From Mycolicibacterium sp. P9-64 (lineage in GTDB: Bacteria; Actinomycetota; Actinomycetes; Mycobacteriales; Mycobacteriaceae), in NCBI RefSeq assembly GCF_008329605.1, contig NZ_NPKO01000019.1:1-63744 (forward strand): a stretch of DNA of 63,744 nucleotides, in the 5' to 3' direction. The first letter of the stretch is position 1; each line of letters opens with the position of its first letter. Below, piece after piece: positions 25,094 to 32,323 of the stretch. Both the position numbers and the translations under genes were made by a program. The notes beneath the pieces are model-generated. The model was given only the letters and a program-made list of their open reading frames with translations. It was not told the origin of the DNA and made no database searches.

Positions 25094-25295
25094 TTCTCGC
25101 AAGGTGAGATCGGCGACTGCTGCCGGTGTCGGTGTGCAGTGAGGCCAGGTGGCCATTGATTACCGTGGCACATTCCATCGACGCTTACTCATATGCGGCA
25201 CAACGAAACAGGAACGAATTGAACGCAGATTCGTCTCGTGTCCCGTGCAGAACCGGCCGCCGCGCTCACGTCCGCATCGGTGCCCGCAATGATGA

Positions 25296-25838
25296 TCAGT
25301 GCGCGTGCTTGATCAGCAGCGAGAAGAACTGGTGTGACGGATCGTTCGCGTCAGGTGCCCCTCTCGGAGTCTCCTTGGTGATGGGATGGCTCAAATCCAG
25401 GGTGGACGGGTCGTTCACGTGGGCCCAGTCGGTAACGATCATGCGCTGGAGGAACTTCCACGTGCCATCGCGCTTCTCGTACTTGTCGAGGTAACGTCCC
25501 CCGACCACGACGTCGACGTCGCGGTCCCGCGCGCTGAACGTGTGCGTCGCGATCGTGTAGATCTCGCCTTCGGCAGCACTGCCGTCGATCGCGAAGTTCA
25601 CGGTGGTGACGTTGTGCTGCATCGACCTGATGTAGGGCCGCGCTGCGGTGATCGCGTCGAGGAGTTCGTCGGCAGATCCCGTTGCCACGGCGCCGTGATC
25701 GTCGGTGGCGTCGTGGTGGTACAGCTCCCGCAGACGAGCAGTATCGCCACGGTCGACGGCGCGGCAATAACCGTGCACGAGCTTGCGCAACTCGAACTCG
25801 TCGAGCATTTCCTGCAGCTGGGCTTCCGAGGGTGCCAT
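25296..25838 (-). CDS. SnoaL-like/NTF2-fold protein
   Basis: 180 residues with the SnoaL_4-type pattern: ELRKLVHGYCRAVDRGD near the N terminus, LYHHDATDDHG, then strands IDGSAAEGEIYTIATHTF and VVVGGRYLDKYEKRDGTWKF. These domains form cone-shaped barrels used as hydratases, isomerases or aromatic-ring hydroxylase beta-like proteins. It diverges from the zinc-ribbon SDR gene (start 39 nt away). A start at 25856 would add 6 residues. Confidence 0.82.
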   Translation of the reverse strand: MAPSEAQLQEMLDEFELRKLVHGYCRAVDRGDTARLRELYHHDATDDHGAVATGSADELLDAITAARPYIRSMQHNVTTVNFAIDGSAAEGEIYTIATHTFSARDRDVDVVVGGRYLDKYEKRDGTWKFLQRMIVTDWAHVNDPSTLDLSHPITKETPRGAPDANDPSHQFFSLLIKHAH

Positions 25839-25876
25839 CGCATCAGTGTGTAGCAAGCGCGTCGTACCCTTCCAAC

Positions 25877-27295
25877 GTGACAGAGATCGACAGGGACAGG
25901 CTCAGCACCTGCCTGGAGGTGCTGCGCGACGTCGAGTCGCTGCCGCCCGAGCATCCCGATGCCATCGCCGTACGCCGGGCCACCGCGGGCATCTTCAAGT
26001 CGGTGAAGAAGGCCCGCCGCCACGCCCGACGGGACGCCGTGGCAGCCGCTGACCGCGCGGTCATCGCCGCCACCGCCACCGGCGCACCGGGCCGCATCGA
26101 CGACGAGACGGCAGGCCTGCCGCTGGTGTCCAACGCTGCCGGGGCCACCGCGGGCACGCTGCTGCGGTCGCGCGCCTGCTACATCTGCAAGACCCATCAC
26201 ACGGTGGTCGACGCGTTCTACCACCAACTCTGCCCCGAGTGCGCCGCCCTCAACCGCGCCAAGCGCGACGCCCGCACCGACCTGACCGGACGCACCGCGC
26301 TGCTCACCGGTGGGCGCGCCAAGATCGGCATGTACATCGCGCTGCGGCTGCTCCGCGACGGCGCGCACACCACCATCACCACCCGCTTCCCGAACGACGC
26401 CGTCCGCCGCTTCGCGGCGATGCCCGACAGCGCCGACTGGCTGCATCGGCTTCGCGTCGTGGGCATCGACCTGCGCGACCCTGCCCAGGTCGTCGCGCTG
26501 GCCGACACGGTGGCCGAGCAGGGCCCGCTCGACATCCTGATCAACAACGCGGCACAGACGGTGCGCCGCCCGCCTGGGTCCTACGCAGCGCTCGTCGAGG
26601 CCGAGCGGTCCACCCCGCCCGAGCTCGTCGACGTGATCACGTTCGACCACGTCAGCGACGCCCATCCGGCCGCGCTCGCGGGGAGCTTGACCGAGCACCC
26701 CACCCCGCATGCGGTGACCGAGCTCGCGCTGGTCGCCCGAAGCGCGACCCCGGACCGCATTGCCGCGGGCACGGCCATCGACGCGGGTGGGCTGCTGCCC
26801 GACACCGCGTCGGTGAACAGCTGGACCCAACACGTGCACGAGGTCGACGCCATGGAGCTGCTCGAGGTGCAGCTGTGCAACCAGACCGCGCCGTTCATCC
26901 TGGTCAGCCGCCTGCGGAAGGCGATGGCCGCGGCTGCGGCCCGCCGCAAGTACGTCGTCAACGTGTCGGCGATGGAGGGTCAGTTCAGCCGGGCCTACAA
27001 GGGACCGGGCCACCCACACACCAACATGGCGAAGGCCGCGCTGAACATGCTGACCCGAACCAGTGCGGGCGAGATGCTGGAGCGCGACGGCATCCTCATG
27101 ACCGCCGTTGACACCGGGTGGATCACCGACGAGCGCCCACACCCGACCAAGCTGCGGCTCGCCGAGGAGGGTTTCCACGCCCCTTTGGACCTGGTCGACG
27201 GAGCCGCCCGCGTGTACGACCCGATAGTCCGCGGCGAGGCAGGCGAGGACCTGTACGGCTGTTTCCTGAAGGACTACTCGAAGAGCGCTTGGTAG
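25877..27295 (+). CDS. Atypical SDR-fold protein with N-terminal zinc ribbon
   Basis: 472 residues from a GTG. Residues 1-95 are helical and basic. A four-cysteine zinc-ribbon-like module follows: CYIC (101-104) and CPEC (119-122). A Rossmann domain begins at TGGRAKIG (144-151) with NNAAQ (223-227). A ~90-residue insertion (about 232-320) interrupts the fold. The serine strand VNVSAMEG (S364) is intact, but the position of the catalytic Tyr four before Lys386 is a Thr (TNMAK). It may therefore bind NAD(P) or nucleic acid without classical SDR chemistry. It converges with the DUF1906 gene (2-nt gap). No name can be given with confidence. Confidence 0.8.
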   Translation: MTEIDRDRLSTCLEVLRDVESLPPEHPDAIAVRRATAGIFKSVKKARRHARRDAVAAADRAVIAATATGAPGRIDDETAGLPLVSNAAGATAGTLLRSRACYICKTHHTVVDAFYHQLCPECAALNRAKRDARTDLTGRTALLTGGRAKIGMYIALRLLRDGAHTTITTRFPNDAVRRFAAMPDSADWLHRLRVVGIDLRDPAQVVALADTVAEQGPLDILINNAAQTVRRPPGSYAALVEAERSTPPELVDVITFDHVSDAHPAALAGSLTEHPTPHAVTELALVARSATPDRIAAGTAIDAGGLLPDTASVNSWTQHVHEVDAMELLEVQLCNQTAPFILVSRLRKAMAAAAARRKYVVNVSAMEGQFSRAYKGPGHPHTNMAKAALNMLTRTSAGEMLERDGILMTAVDTGWITDERPHPTKLRLAEEGFHAPLDLVDGAARVYDPIVRGEAGEDLYGCFLKDYSKSAW

Positions 27296-27297
27296 CG

Positions 27298-28080
27298 CTA
27301 CCGCTGCAGGTCCCACTGCCCGAAGTCGGCGGCAAGGACCTCGTCGACGTCGACGTGGGTGCCGCCCAGGAGGACACCGGGGTCGGACGCGGTGACGATC
27401 ACGTACTGGTAGAGCACGGCGGCGGGCTCGCGCGCCCCGGCGGACCACGCCCGGGTCTGCCATGCCCAGCGGTATCCCGCGGTGGTCGAGCGTCCGATGA
27501 CACCGTCGCGGATCGCCCACCCGCACACGTTGGCGGACCCGTAGACGCCCGTGCGTGCCGGGCCGAGCACGGAGTTGATTCCTTGAAACCACTGGACTGC
27601 CAGGCGGTTCCAAGTATCGAGGTCGATGCCCTCGTCGACGCTGAAGAAGATCGGCGCAGAATCCGGGCCGCCGGCTGCACCGTGCAGCCGCAGAGCCGTC
27701 TGCGCGTCAGCCACACCGCCGTCGTACCCGCGGGTGAAGTCCGACGGCGACGCCGGCCAGCCGGGCTTGCCGTATTGGTAGCAGCTGACGACGTGAAGTC
27801 CCTGCGCGCGCAGGGAATCCGCGTACTCGCGGGTGACGGGCTTGAAGTCGAAGTCCGCTCCTGGCCGCAGCTCCGATACGTAGACGAGTGCGCCGTCGTA
27901 GCCCGCCGACTTGATTTGATCGGCGGGCACCAACCGCTCCGCGAAGTCGAGCAACTGCATGCTGGCCGCTGATGCCTTCGGTGCGCTGACCGTTGCCCCC
28001 AGGCCGAGGAGAACCGGTGCGGATAGCGCGTACCTGACGAGGTCGCGTCGGGTGACGGGTCTTTGTTCGCTGGTGCCCAC
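27298..28080 (-). CDS. Tat-exported DUF1906 (glycoside-hydrolase-like) protein, Rv2525c-like
   Basis: 260 residues. The N terminus has a twin-arginine signal (VTRRDLVRYALSAPVLLGLG, cleavage near ASA). The mature part is a TIM-barrel-like DUF1906 domain: LLDFAERLVPADQIKSAGYDG, VVSCYQYGKPGWP, IFFSVDEGIDLDTWN (acidic pair) and HVDVDEVLAADFG at the end. M. tuberculosis Rv2525c is a Tat substrate of the same family linked to cell-envelope integrity. A cell-wall glycan role is inferred. Confidence 0.88.
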   Translation of the reverse strand: MGTSEQRPVTRRDLVRYALSAPVLLGLGATVSAPKASAASMQLLDFAERLVPADQIKSAGYDGALVYVSELRPGADFDFKPVTREYADSLRAQGLHVVSCYQYGKPGWPASPSDFTRGYDGGVADAQTALRLHGAAGGPDSAPIFFSVDEGIDLDTWNRLAVQWFQGINSVLGPARTGVYGSANVCGWAIRDGVIGRSTTAGYRWAWQTRAWSAGAREPAAVLYQYVIVTASDPGVLLGGTHVDVDEVLAADFGQWDLQR

Positions 28081-28089
28081 GACTGACGG

Positions 28090-28899
28090 TTAGACCGGGC
28101 CGCCGGTGGCGGTCGTCGCGATGCCGCCGTCGACCGGGATGATCGTCCCCGTGAGGTAGGACCCCGCGCGGCTGGCGAGGAACACGGCAACACCGGCCAT
28201 GTCGTCGTCGCGACCGATGCGACCCAGCGGCGACGTTCCCGCGATCGCGTCCTCGAAGGCGTCGAGCGTCGCTGCCATCATTTTCGAGCGGAACGGCCCT
28301 GGCGCAACGGCATTGACCGTGATGTGCTGTGGCCCGAGCTCACGCGCGAGGACCCGGGTCAGCTGATGTAGCGCCGCCTTGCTTGCGGAGTAGGAGTACG
28401 TCGGGAGCTGGGGGACGTGAATCCCGTCGATGCTGCCGATGTTGATGATCCGGGAGGGGTCGTCGGCCGTGCCCGCTTGCTTGAGTGCGGGCACCAGCGC
28501 CTGGACGAGCCAGAAGGGCGACTTGAGGTTGAGGTCGAGCACCTTGTCCCACGCCGAGTCCGGGAAGTTCTCCAGCGGTTCACCCCAGGTGGCGCCCGCG
28601 TTGTTGACCAGGATGTCCAGCCCGTTCGAATCGGCGGTGACGAGCTCGGCGAGGCGCAGGCATTCATCGTGCCGAGACAGGTCCGCGGGGATGGCCCGCA
28701 CGTCACCGAACTCCGACAACTGCTGCTGGGCGTGCTCGCAGGCATCGGCCTTGCGCGAGCTGATGACGACGCGCGCACCCGCCTGGAGCAGGCCACGGGC
28801 GATCATCAAGCCGATGCCCCTGGTGCCGCCGGTGACGAGTGCGGACTTGCCGGTCAGGTCGAACAGTTGTGCGTGCGTGGCGATTTGGTCGTCAGTCAT
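28090..28899 (-). CDS. SDR family oxidoreductase
   Basis: 269 residues, classical SDR: TGGTRGIG near 23-30, NNAGATWG near 103, IGSIDG around the serine near 155, and YSASKAALHQ (catalytic Tyr/Lys) near 172. The C-terminal YLTGTIIPVDGG is typical. It resembles the RhlG/3-oxoacyl reductase-like subgroup. It lies between the DUF1906 and DUF2855 genes on the same strand (gaps of 9 and 22 nt), suggesting one transcript. The ATG at 28899 is preferred; a longer frame upstream runs into the DUF2855 gene. Confidence 0.88.
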   Translation of the reverse strand: MTDDQIATHAQLFDLTGKSALVTGGTRGIGLMIARGLLQAGARVVISSRKADACEHAQQQLSEFGDVRAIPADLSRHDECLRLAELVTADSNGLDILVNNAGATWGEPLENFPDSAWDKVLDLNLKSPFWLVQALVPALKQAGTADDPSRIINIGSIDGIHVPQLPTYSYSASKAALHQLTRVLARELGPQHITVNAVAPGPFRSKMMAATLDAFEDAIAGTSPLGRIGRDDDMAGVAVFLASRAGSYLTGTIIPVDGGIATTATGGPV

Positions 28900-28921
28900 C
28901 GAGATGCCTTCGATCGTAGGT

Positions 28922-29989
28922 TTAGAGGTTGACGACGGTGCCGGCCGTCGGGTCGAGTTTGCCGTCGAGGAGTTCGAGGTAGGCACGTTGGATGTCGTCT
29001 TGGCTCGAGACATGCTCGACGCGTAGCCAATTCGATGCCCACTGCGCGAACGGCACCCACGCCTCGGCGACGCTCTCGTCCAGTGTCGCGGCACCCCAGT
29101 CGGCGCCGCGCTTCTTGATCCGGTCGGGGGCGAAGAAGAAGACGGGCTTGGGTCCCGCGAGATCGCCTGCGCCCTGCGTCATCTGGGTCCAGTGGGTCAC
29201 GCCGACCGCGGCGCTGTGGGCGAGGCGGTCGCCGTAGCGCGCGTGGACGTCGGTGCGGACGGTGCCGTCACCCGAGATGTCGACGTAGACCGCACGTTCG
29301 CCTGGCAGTTGCGATATGGCGTCGTACCGGTGGACCGAGTCGTAGACGTCGAGCCTCTCGACGAACTCGCGGTTTCCCGCGGAGGTCAGGCCAACGACGT
29401 CGATGCCCTCGCGCTCGGCGAGCAGGTAGGCGGCGATGATCGCGGTCTTCGACGACGCACTCGAGATCACGATGGTGTCCGCGCCGAAGAAGTCCTCCTC
29501 GGCGAGGAAGTCGTCGATCAGGAACGACGTGAAGAACAACGGAAAGAACAGGATGTGTTCGGCTTCGAGGTCGGCCGAGTAGACCGGGTCGGTGTCGACG
29601 TTGCGGTAGCTCTGGTACGCCGAGGGCAGCGACGCACGATGGGCGGCGGCGTCGACGAAACCCTTCTCATTGATGCGGTCCGGCACGACCAACAGGTGGC
29701 TGGCACAGGGGAAGTAGCCGTAGACGCGTACACCGTCGGCGAGGGCGGGATGCCGAGACTGCTCGACGTGGGCGTAGCCCCAGACGTTCAACTTTCCCCA
29801 ACCCTGATCCGACGCCGGGAAGAAGTCCCAGTACTTCATCGCCTCGCCGAACACGGCGTAGGTGATGTTGTTCGACGTCAGCCCGAACGACTCGATTCGG
29901 AGAAGTGCCTGCCCGTCCTCCGGCGGCGGCGGATTGCCGAGGATGAAGCGGGTCTCGTGTAGGTCCTTGCGATTCAGCTCGAAGTCCAC
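28922..29989 (-). CDS. DUF2855 family protein (MDR-like fold)
   Basis: 355 residues from a GTG (MDFELNRKDLHETRF). It reads as a medium-chain dehydrogenase-like protein without zinc ligands: LLRIESFGLTSNNITYAVFG near residue 35-50, GYFPCASHLLV near 110, and a Rossmann-like ADTIVISSASSKTA near 185 followed by EGIDVVGLTSAGN. The family is DUF2855, with no assigned reaction. Its likely co-transcription with an SDR suggests a small oxidoreductive pathway. Confidence 0.82.
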   Translation of the reverse strand: MDFELNRKDLHETRFILGNPPPPEDGQALLRIESFGLTSNNITYAVFGEAMKYWDFFPASDQGWGKLNVWGYAHVEQSRHPALADGVRVYGYFPCASHLLVVPDRINEKGFVDAAAHRASLPSAYQSYRNVDTDPVYSADLEAEHILFFPLFFTSFLIDDFLAEEDFFGADTIVISSASSKTAIIAAYLLAEREGIDVVGLTSAGNREFVERLDVYDSVHRYDAISQLPGERAVYVDISGDGTVRTDVHARYGDRLAHSAAVGVTHWTQMTQGAGDLAGPKPVFFFAPDRIKKRGADWGAATLDESVAEAWVPFAQWASNWLRVEHVSSQDDIQRAYLELLDGKLDPTAGTVVNL

Positions 29990-30091
29990 GCGACCCAGCC
30001 TATGCGCGCTGCGCAAAGCTCCCCTGAGGCCCCGTCCACGTGTATAGGGTGGCGCGATATCCGTGGGGGACCGAGCCGGCAAAAGGTGACG

Positions 30092-30373
30092 ATGACCATG
30101 AAGAAGACGACGGCGGCACTGTTCGCAGCGATGGGGATGGCGGTCGCTCCGATCGCCTTGGCGCCGATCTCACACGCCGAGGTGTGTGGCGGGGTCGGCG
30201 GCCGCCACGTCGAAGTCGGTGGGTGCACGCACGTCGTCGGCGACGTCGCCGCGGGTGTCGCGCTGGCCAACGACGACGACTGGGCGGCGCAGGAAGCTGC
30301 GGGCCAGCCGCCGTGCTACACGCCTTCCGGAGTGCCGTATTACACGCCGGGCGGGGACCCCTGCCTTCCGTGA
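30092..30373 (+). CDS. Small secreted protein
   Basis: 93 residues. The signal peptide (MKKTTAALFAAMGMAVAPIA, cleavage after SHA) yields a ~63-residue mature protein with four cysteines (EVCGG, GGCTH, PPCYT, DPCLP) and a tyrosine/proline-rich tail PSGVPYYTPGGDPCLP. AAAAGG precedes the ATG. No family recognised. It diverges from the DUF2855 gene and converges with the DUF808 gene. Confidence 0.72.
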   Translation: MTMKKTTAALFAAMGMAVAPIALAPISHAEVCGGVGGRHVEVGGCTHVVGDVAAGVALANDDDWAAQEAAGQPPCYTPSGVPYYTPGGDPCLP

Positions 30374-30385
30374 CCTGAACTGCGC

Positions 30386-31336
30386 TTAGGGCGCGGCCTT
30401 CATCTTGCCGAACGGCAGCACGTGCACGATCCCGACCACGATGGCGCCGACGACCAAGCCGATCACTGCCGAGGCAGCGGTATTCACCAGCCAGGCCAGC
30501 ACGCCGTTGACGGCGCCCAGCGCCTCGGTGGCCGCGCGCACGTTCTCCTCGGCGTGGTGAACGAACCCATACGGCGGATGCCACCCGAGAGTGTCGGTCC
30601 CGACCAGCAGGATGTGGCCGCCGACCCAGAGCATCGCCACGGTGCCGATCGCCGATAGCGCGGTCAACAGCTTGGGCATCCCCGCGACCAGGCCGCGGCC
30701 GACCTTCTTGGCGAACTGCGACGAGCGCTGAGTGAGGCTCAACCCGACGTCGTCCATCTTCACGATGACGGCGACCACGCCGTATACCGCGGCGGTGATG
30801 ACGAGGGCGACGACGATGAGGATGATCAGCCGCGGCACGAACGCCTGATCGGCCACTTCGTTGAGGGCGATCACCATGATCTCGGCGGACAGGATGAAGT
30901 CGGTGCGGATGGCGCCCGACGTCATCTGCTTCTCGGCGTCCTCGCCGACGGCCGACGAGGGAGCGGCGTGGGCGTCGTGCCCGGTGAACCAGCCGACCAC
31001 CTTCTCCGCCCCCTCGAAGCAGAGGTAGGTGGCGCCGACCATCAGGATCGGCGTGAGCAGCCACGGCACGAACTGGCTGAGCAGCAACGCGGCGGGAAGG
31101 ATGAACAGCAGCTTGTTGCGCAGGGATCCGATGGCGATCCGCTTGATCATCGGCAGCTCGCGCTCGGCCGTGATGCCGTGCACGTATTGCGGTGTGACGG
31201 CGGTGTCGTCGATCACGACGCCAGCAGCCTTCGCGGTGGCGCGTCCCGCCGCCGCACCGATGTCGTCGACCGACGCCGCCGCAAGGCGTGCCAGTGCGGC
31301 AACGTCATCGAGAAGCCCGAACAGCCCCGCACTCAT
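30386..31336 (-). CDS. DUF808 (YedI-like) integral membrane protein
   Basis: 316 residues. The start MSAGLFGLLDDVAALARLAA and the motif VTPQYVHGI-x-AERELPMIKRIA match the DUF808 family. About six hydrophobic segments follow (LLFILPAALLLSQFVPWLL, LIILIVVALVITAAVYGVVA, and others). Function unknown. The gene stands alone, divergent from the NmrA-like gene. Confidence 0.88.
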   Translation of the reverse strand: MSAGLFGLLDDVAALARLAAASVDDIGAAAGRATAKAAGVVIDDTAVTPQYVHGITAERELPMIKRIAIGSLRNKLLFILPAALLLSQFVPWLLTPILMVGATYLCFEGAEKVVGWFTGHDAHAAPSSAVGEDAEKQMTSGAIRTDFILSAEIMVIALNEVADQAFVPRLIILIVVALVITAAVYGVVAVIVKMDDVGLSLTQRSSQFAKKVGRGLVAGMPKLLTALSAIGTVAMLWVGGHILLVGTDTLGWHPPYGFVHHAEENVRAATEALGAVNGVLAWLVNTAASAVIGLVVGAIVVGIVHVLPFGKMKAAP

Positions 31337-31466
31337 CGTGTCCCCACCATGACACCGAAGCGTAGCGGGTGGCGCGCGAGCGGGATGAATTCAGGGCGAC
31401 CCATCCGTTCTGGCGGTCAGGGAGCTGTCACACGAAGCCCGTAGGAACGAAAAGGGAAGGCTGACC

Positions 31467-32222
31467 ATGAGAATCGTCGTAATCGGAGGCACCGGCCTGA
31501 TCGGGTCGAAGCTGGTACGCGCCTTGACCGAGCGCGGTCACGACGCCGTCGCCGCGGCACCGTCGACCGGCGTGAATACGTTCACCGGCGAGGGTCTTGC
31601 CGAGGCTCTCGCAGGCGCTGCGGTGGTCGTCGACGTCTCGAACTCACCCACGCTCGACGATGCGGCGATCGAGTTCTTCCGCACCGCGACGACGAACGTG
31701 CTGACGGCAGAGAAGGACGCGGGGGTCGGCCACCACGTCGCGCTGTCGGTGGTGGGCACCGAGGAGTTGGCCGAGCAGAGCGGGTACTTCGCGGGGAAGC
31801 TGCTGCAGGAGAAGCTCATCGCCGACGGTCCGATTCCCTACTCGATCGTCCATGCCACGCAGTTCTTCGAGTTCGTTCAGACGCTCGCCGATTCCTCGAC
31901 CGTCGATGGCGTGGTCCGCATGCCACCCGCCTACTTCCAGCCGATGGCGGCAGTCGACGTCGCGGAAGGCGTCGCCATTGCGGCAGTGGGCAATCCGACG
32001 AACGGCATCACCGAAATTGGTGGGCCAGAAGCGTTTTTGCTTCCGGATCTGATCAGGACCGCGTTGACCGCCCGTGGGGACACCCGTGAGGTAGTCGCTG
32101 ATCCCGACGCGCTGTACTGGGGCATCGACCTCGGCGAGCGCACTCTGTGCCCCGGCGACGGCGCGACGCTGTTCGATACCCGGTTCGAGAACTGGATCCT
32201 CGAAGCAGCCGCCAAGGCGTAA
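31467..32222 (+). CDS. NAD(P)-binding SDR, NmrA/atypical type
   Basis: 251 residues with the atypical SDR dinucleotide motif VIGGTGLIGSKLV at residues 4-16 and no YxxxK dyad in the usual place, as in NmrA/HSCARG-like redox sensors and LMWPc-type proteins. DVSNSPTLDD, HHVALSVVGTE and YSIVHATQFFEF are typical of the actinobacterial subgroup. An intrinsic terminator follows and separates it from the LuxR gene. Confidence 0.87.
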   Translation: MRIVVIGGTGLIGSKLVRALTERGHDAVAAAPSTGVNTFTGEGLAEALAGAAVVVDVSNSPTLDDAAIEFFRTATTNVLTAEKDAGVGHHVALSVVGTEELAEQSGYFAGKLLQEKLIADGPIPYSIVHATQFFEFVQTLADSSTVDGVVRMPPAYFQPMAAVDVAEGVAIAAVGNPTNGITEIGGPEAFLLPDLIRTALTARGDTREVVADPDALYWGIDLGERTLCPGDGATLFDTRFENWILEAAAKA

Positions 32223-32239
32223 CCAAGGCCCATCGAAAG

Positions 32240-32275
32240 GAGCCCGGCCCGATCACGATCTGACCGGGCTCTTTC
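32240..32275 (+). terminator. Intrinsic terminator
   Basis: GAGCCCGG (32240-32247) pairs with CCGGGCTC (32264-32271), followed by TTTCGT. It is placed 18 nt after the NmrA-like gene stop, in the plus orientation. Confidence 0.75.
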
Positions 32276-32323
32276 GTGTACGGCAAACCGGTAGGGTTTC
32301 CTGAAAACAGACTGAGTGGTGCT

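Noticed and set aside
25598..27613. A 671-codon minus-strand frame opposite the zinc-ribbon SDR
   Set aside because: Low-complexity Arg/Gly/Val composition typical of an antisense frame, and it conflicts with the SDR gene that has clear motifs.
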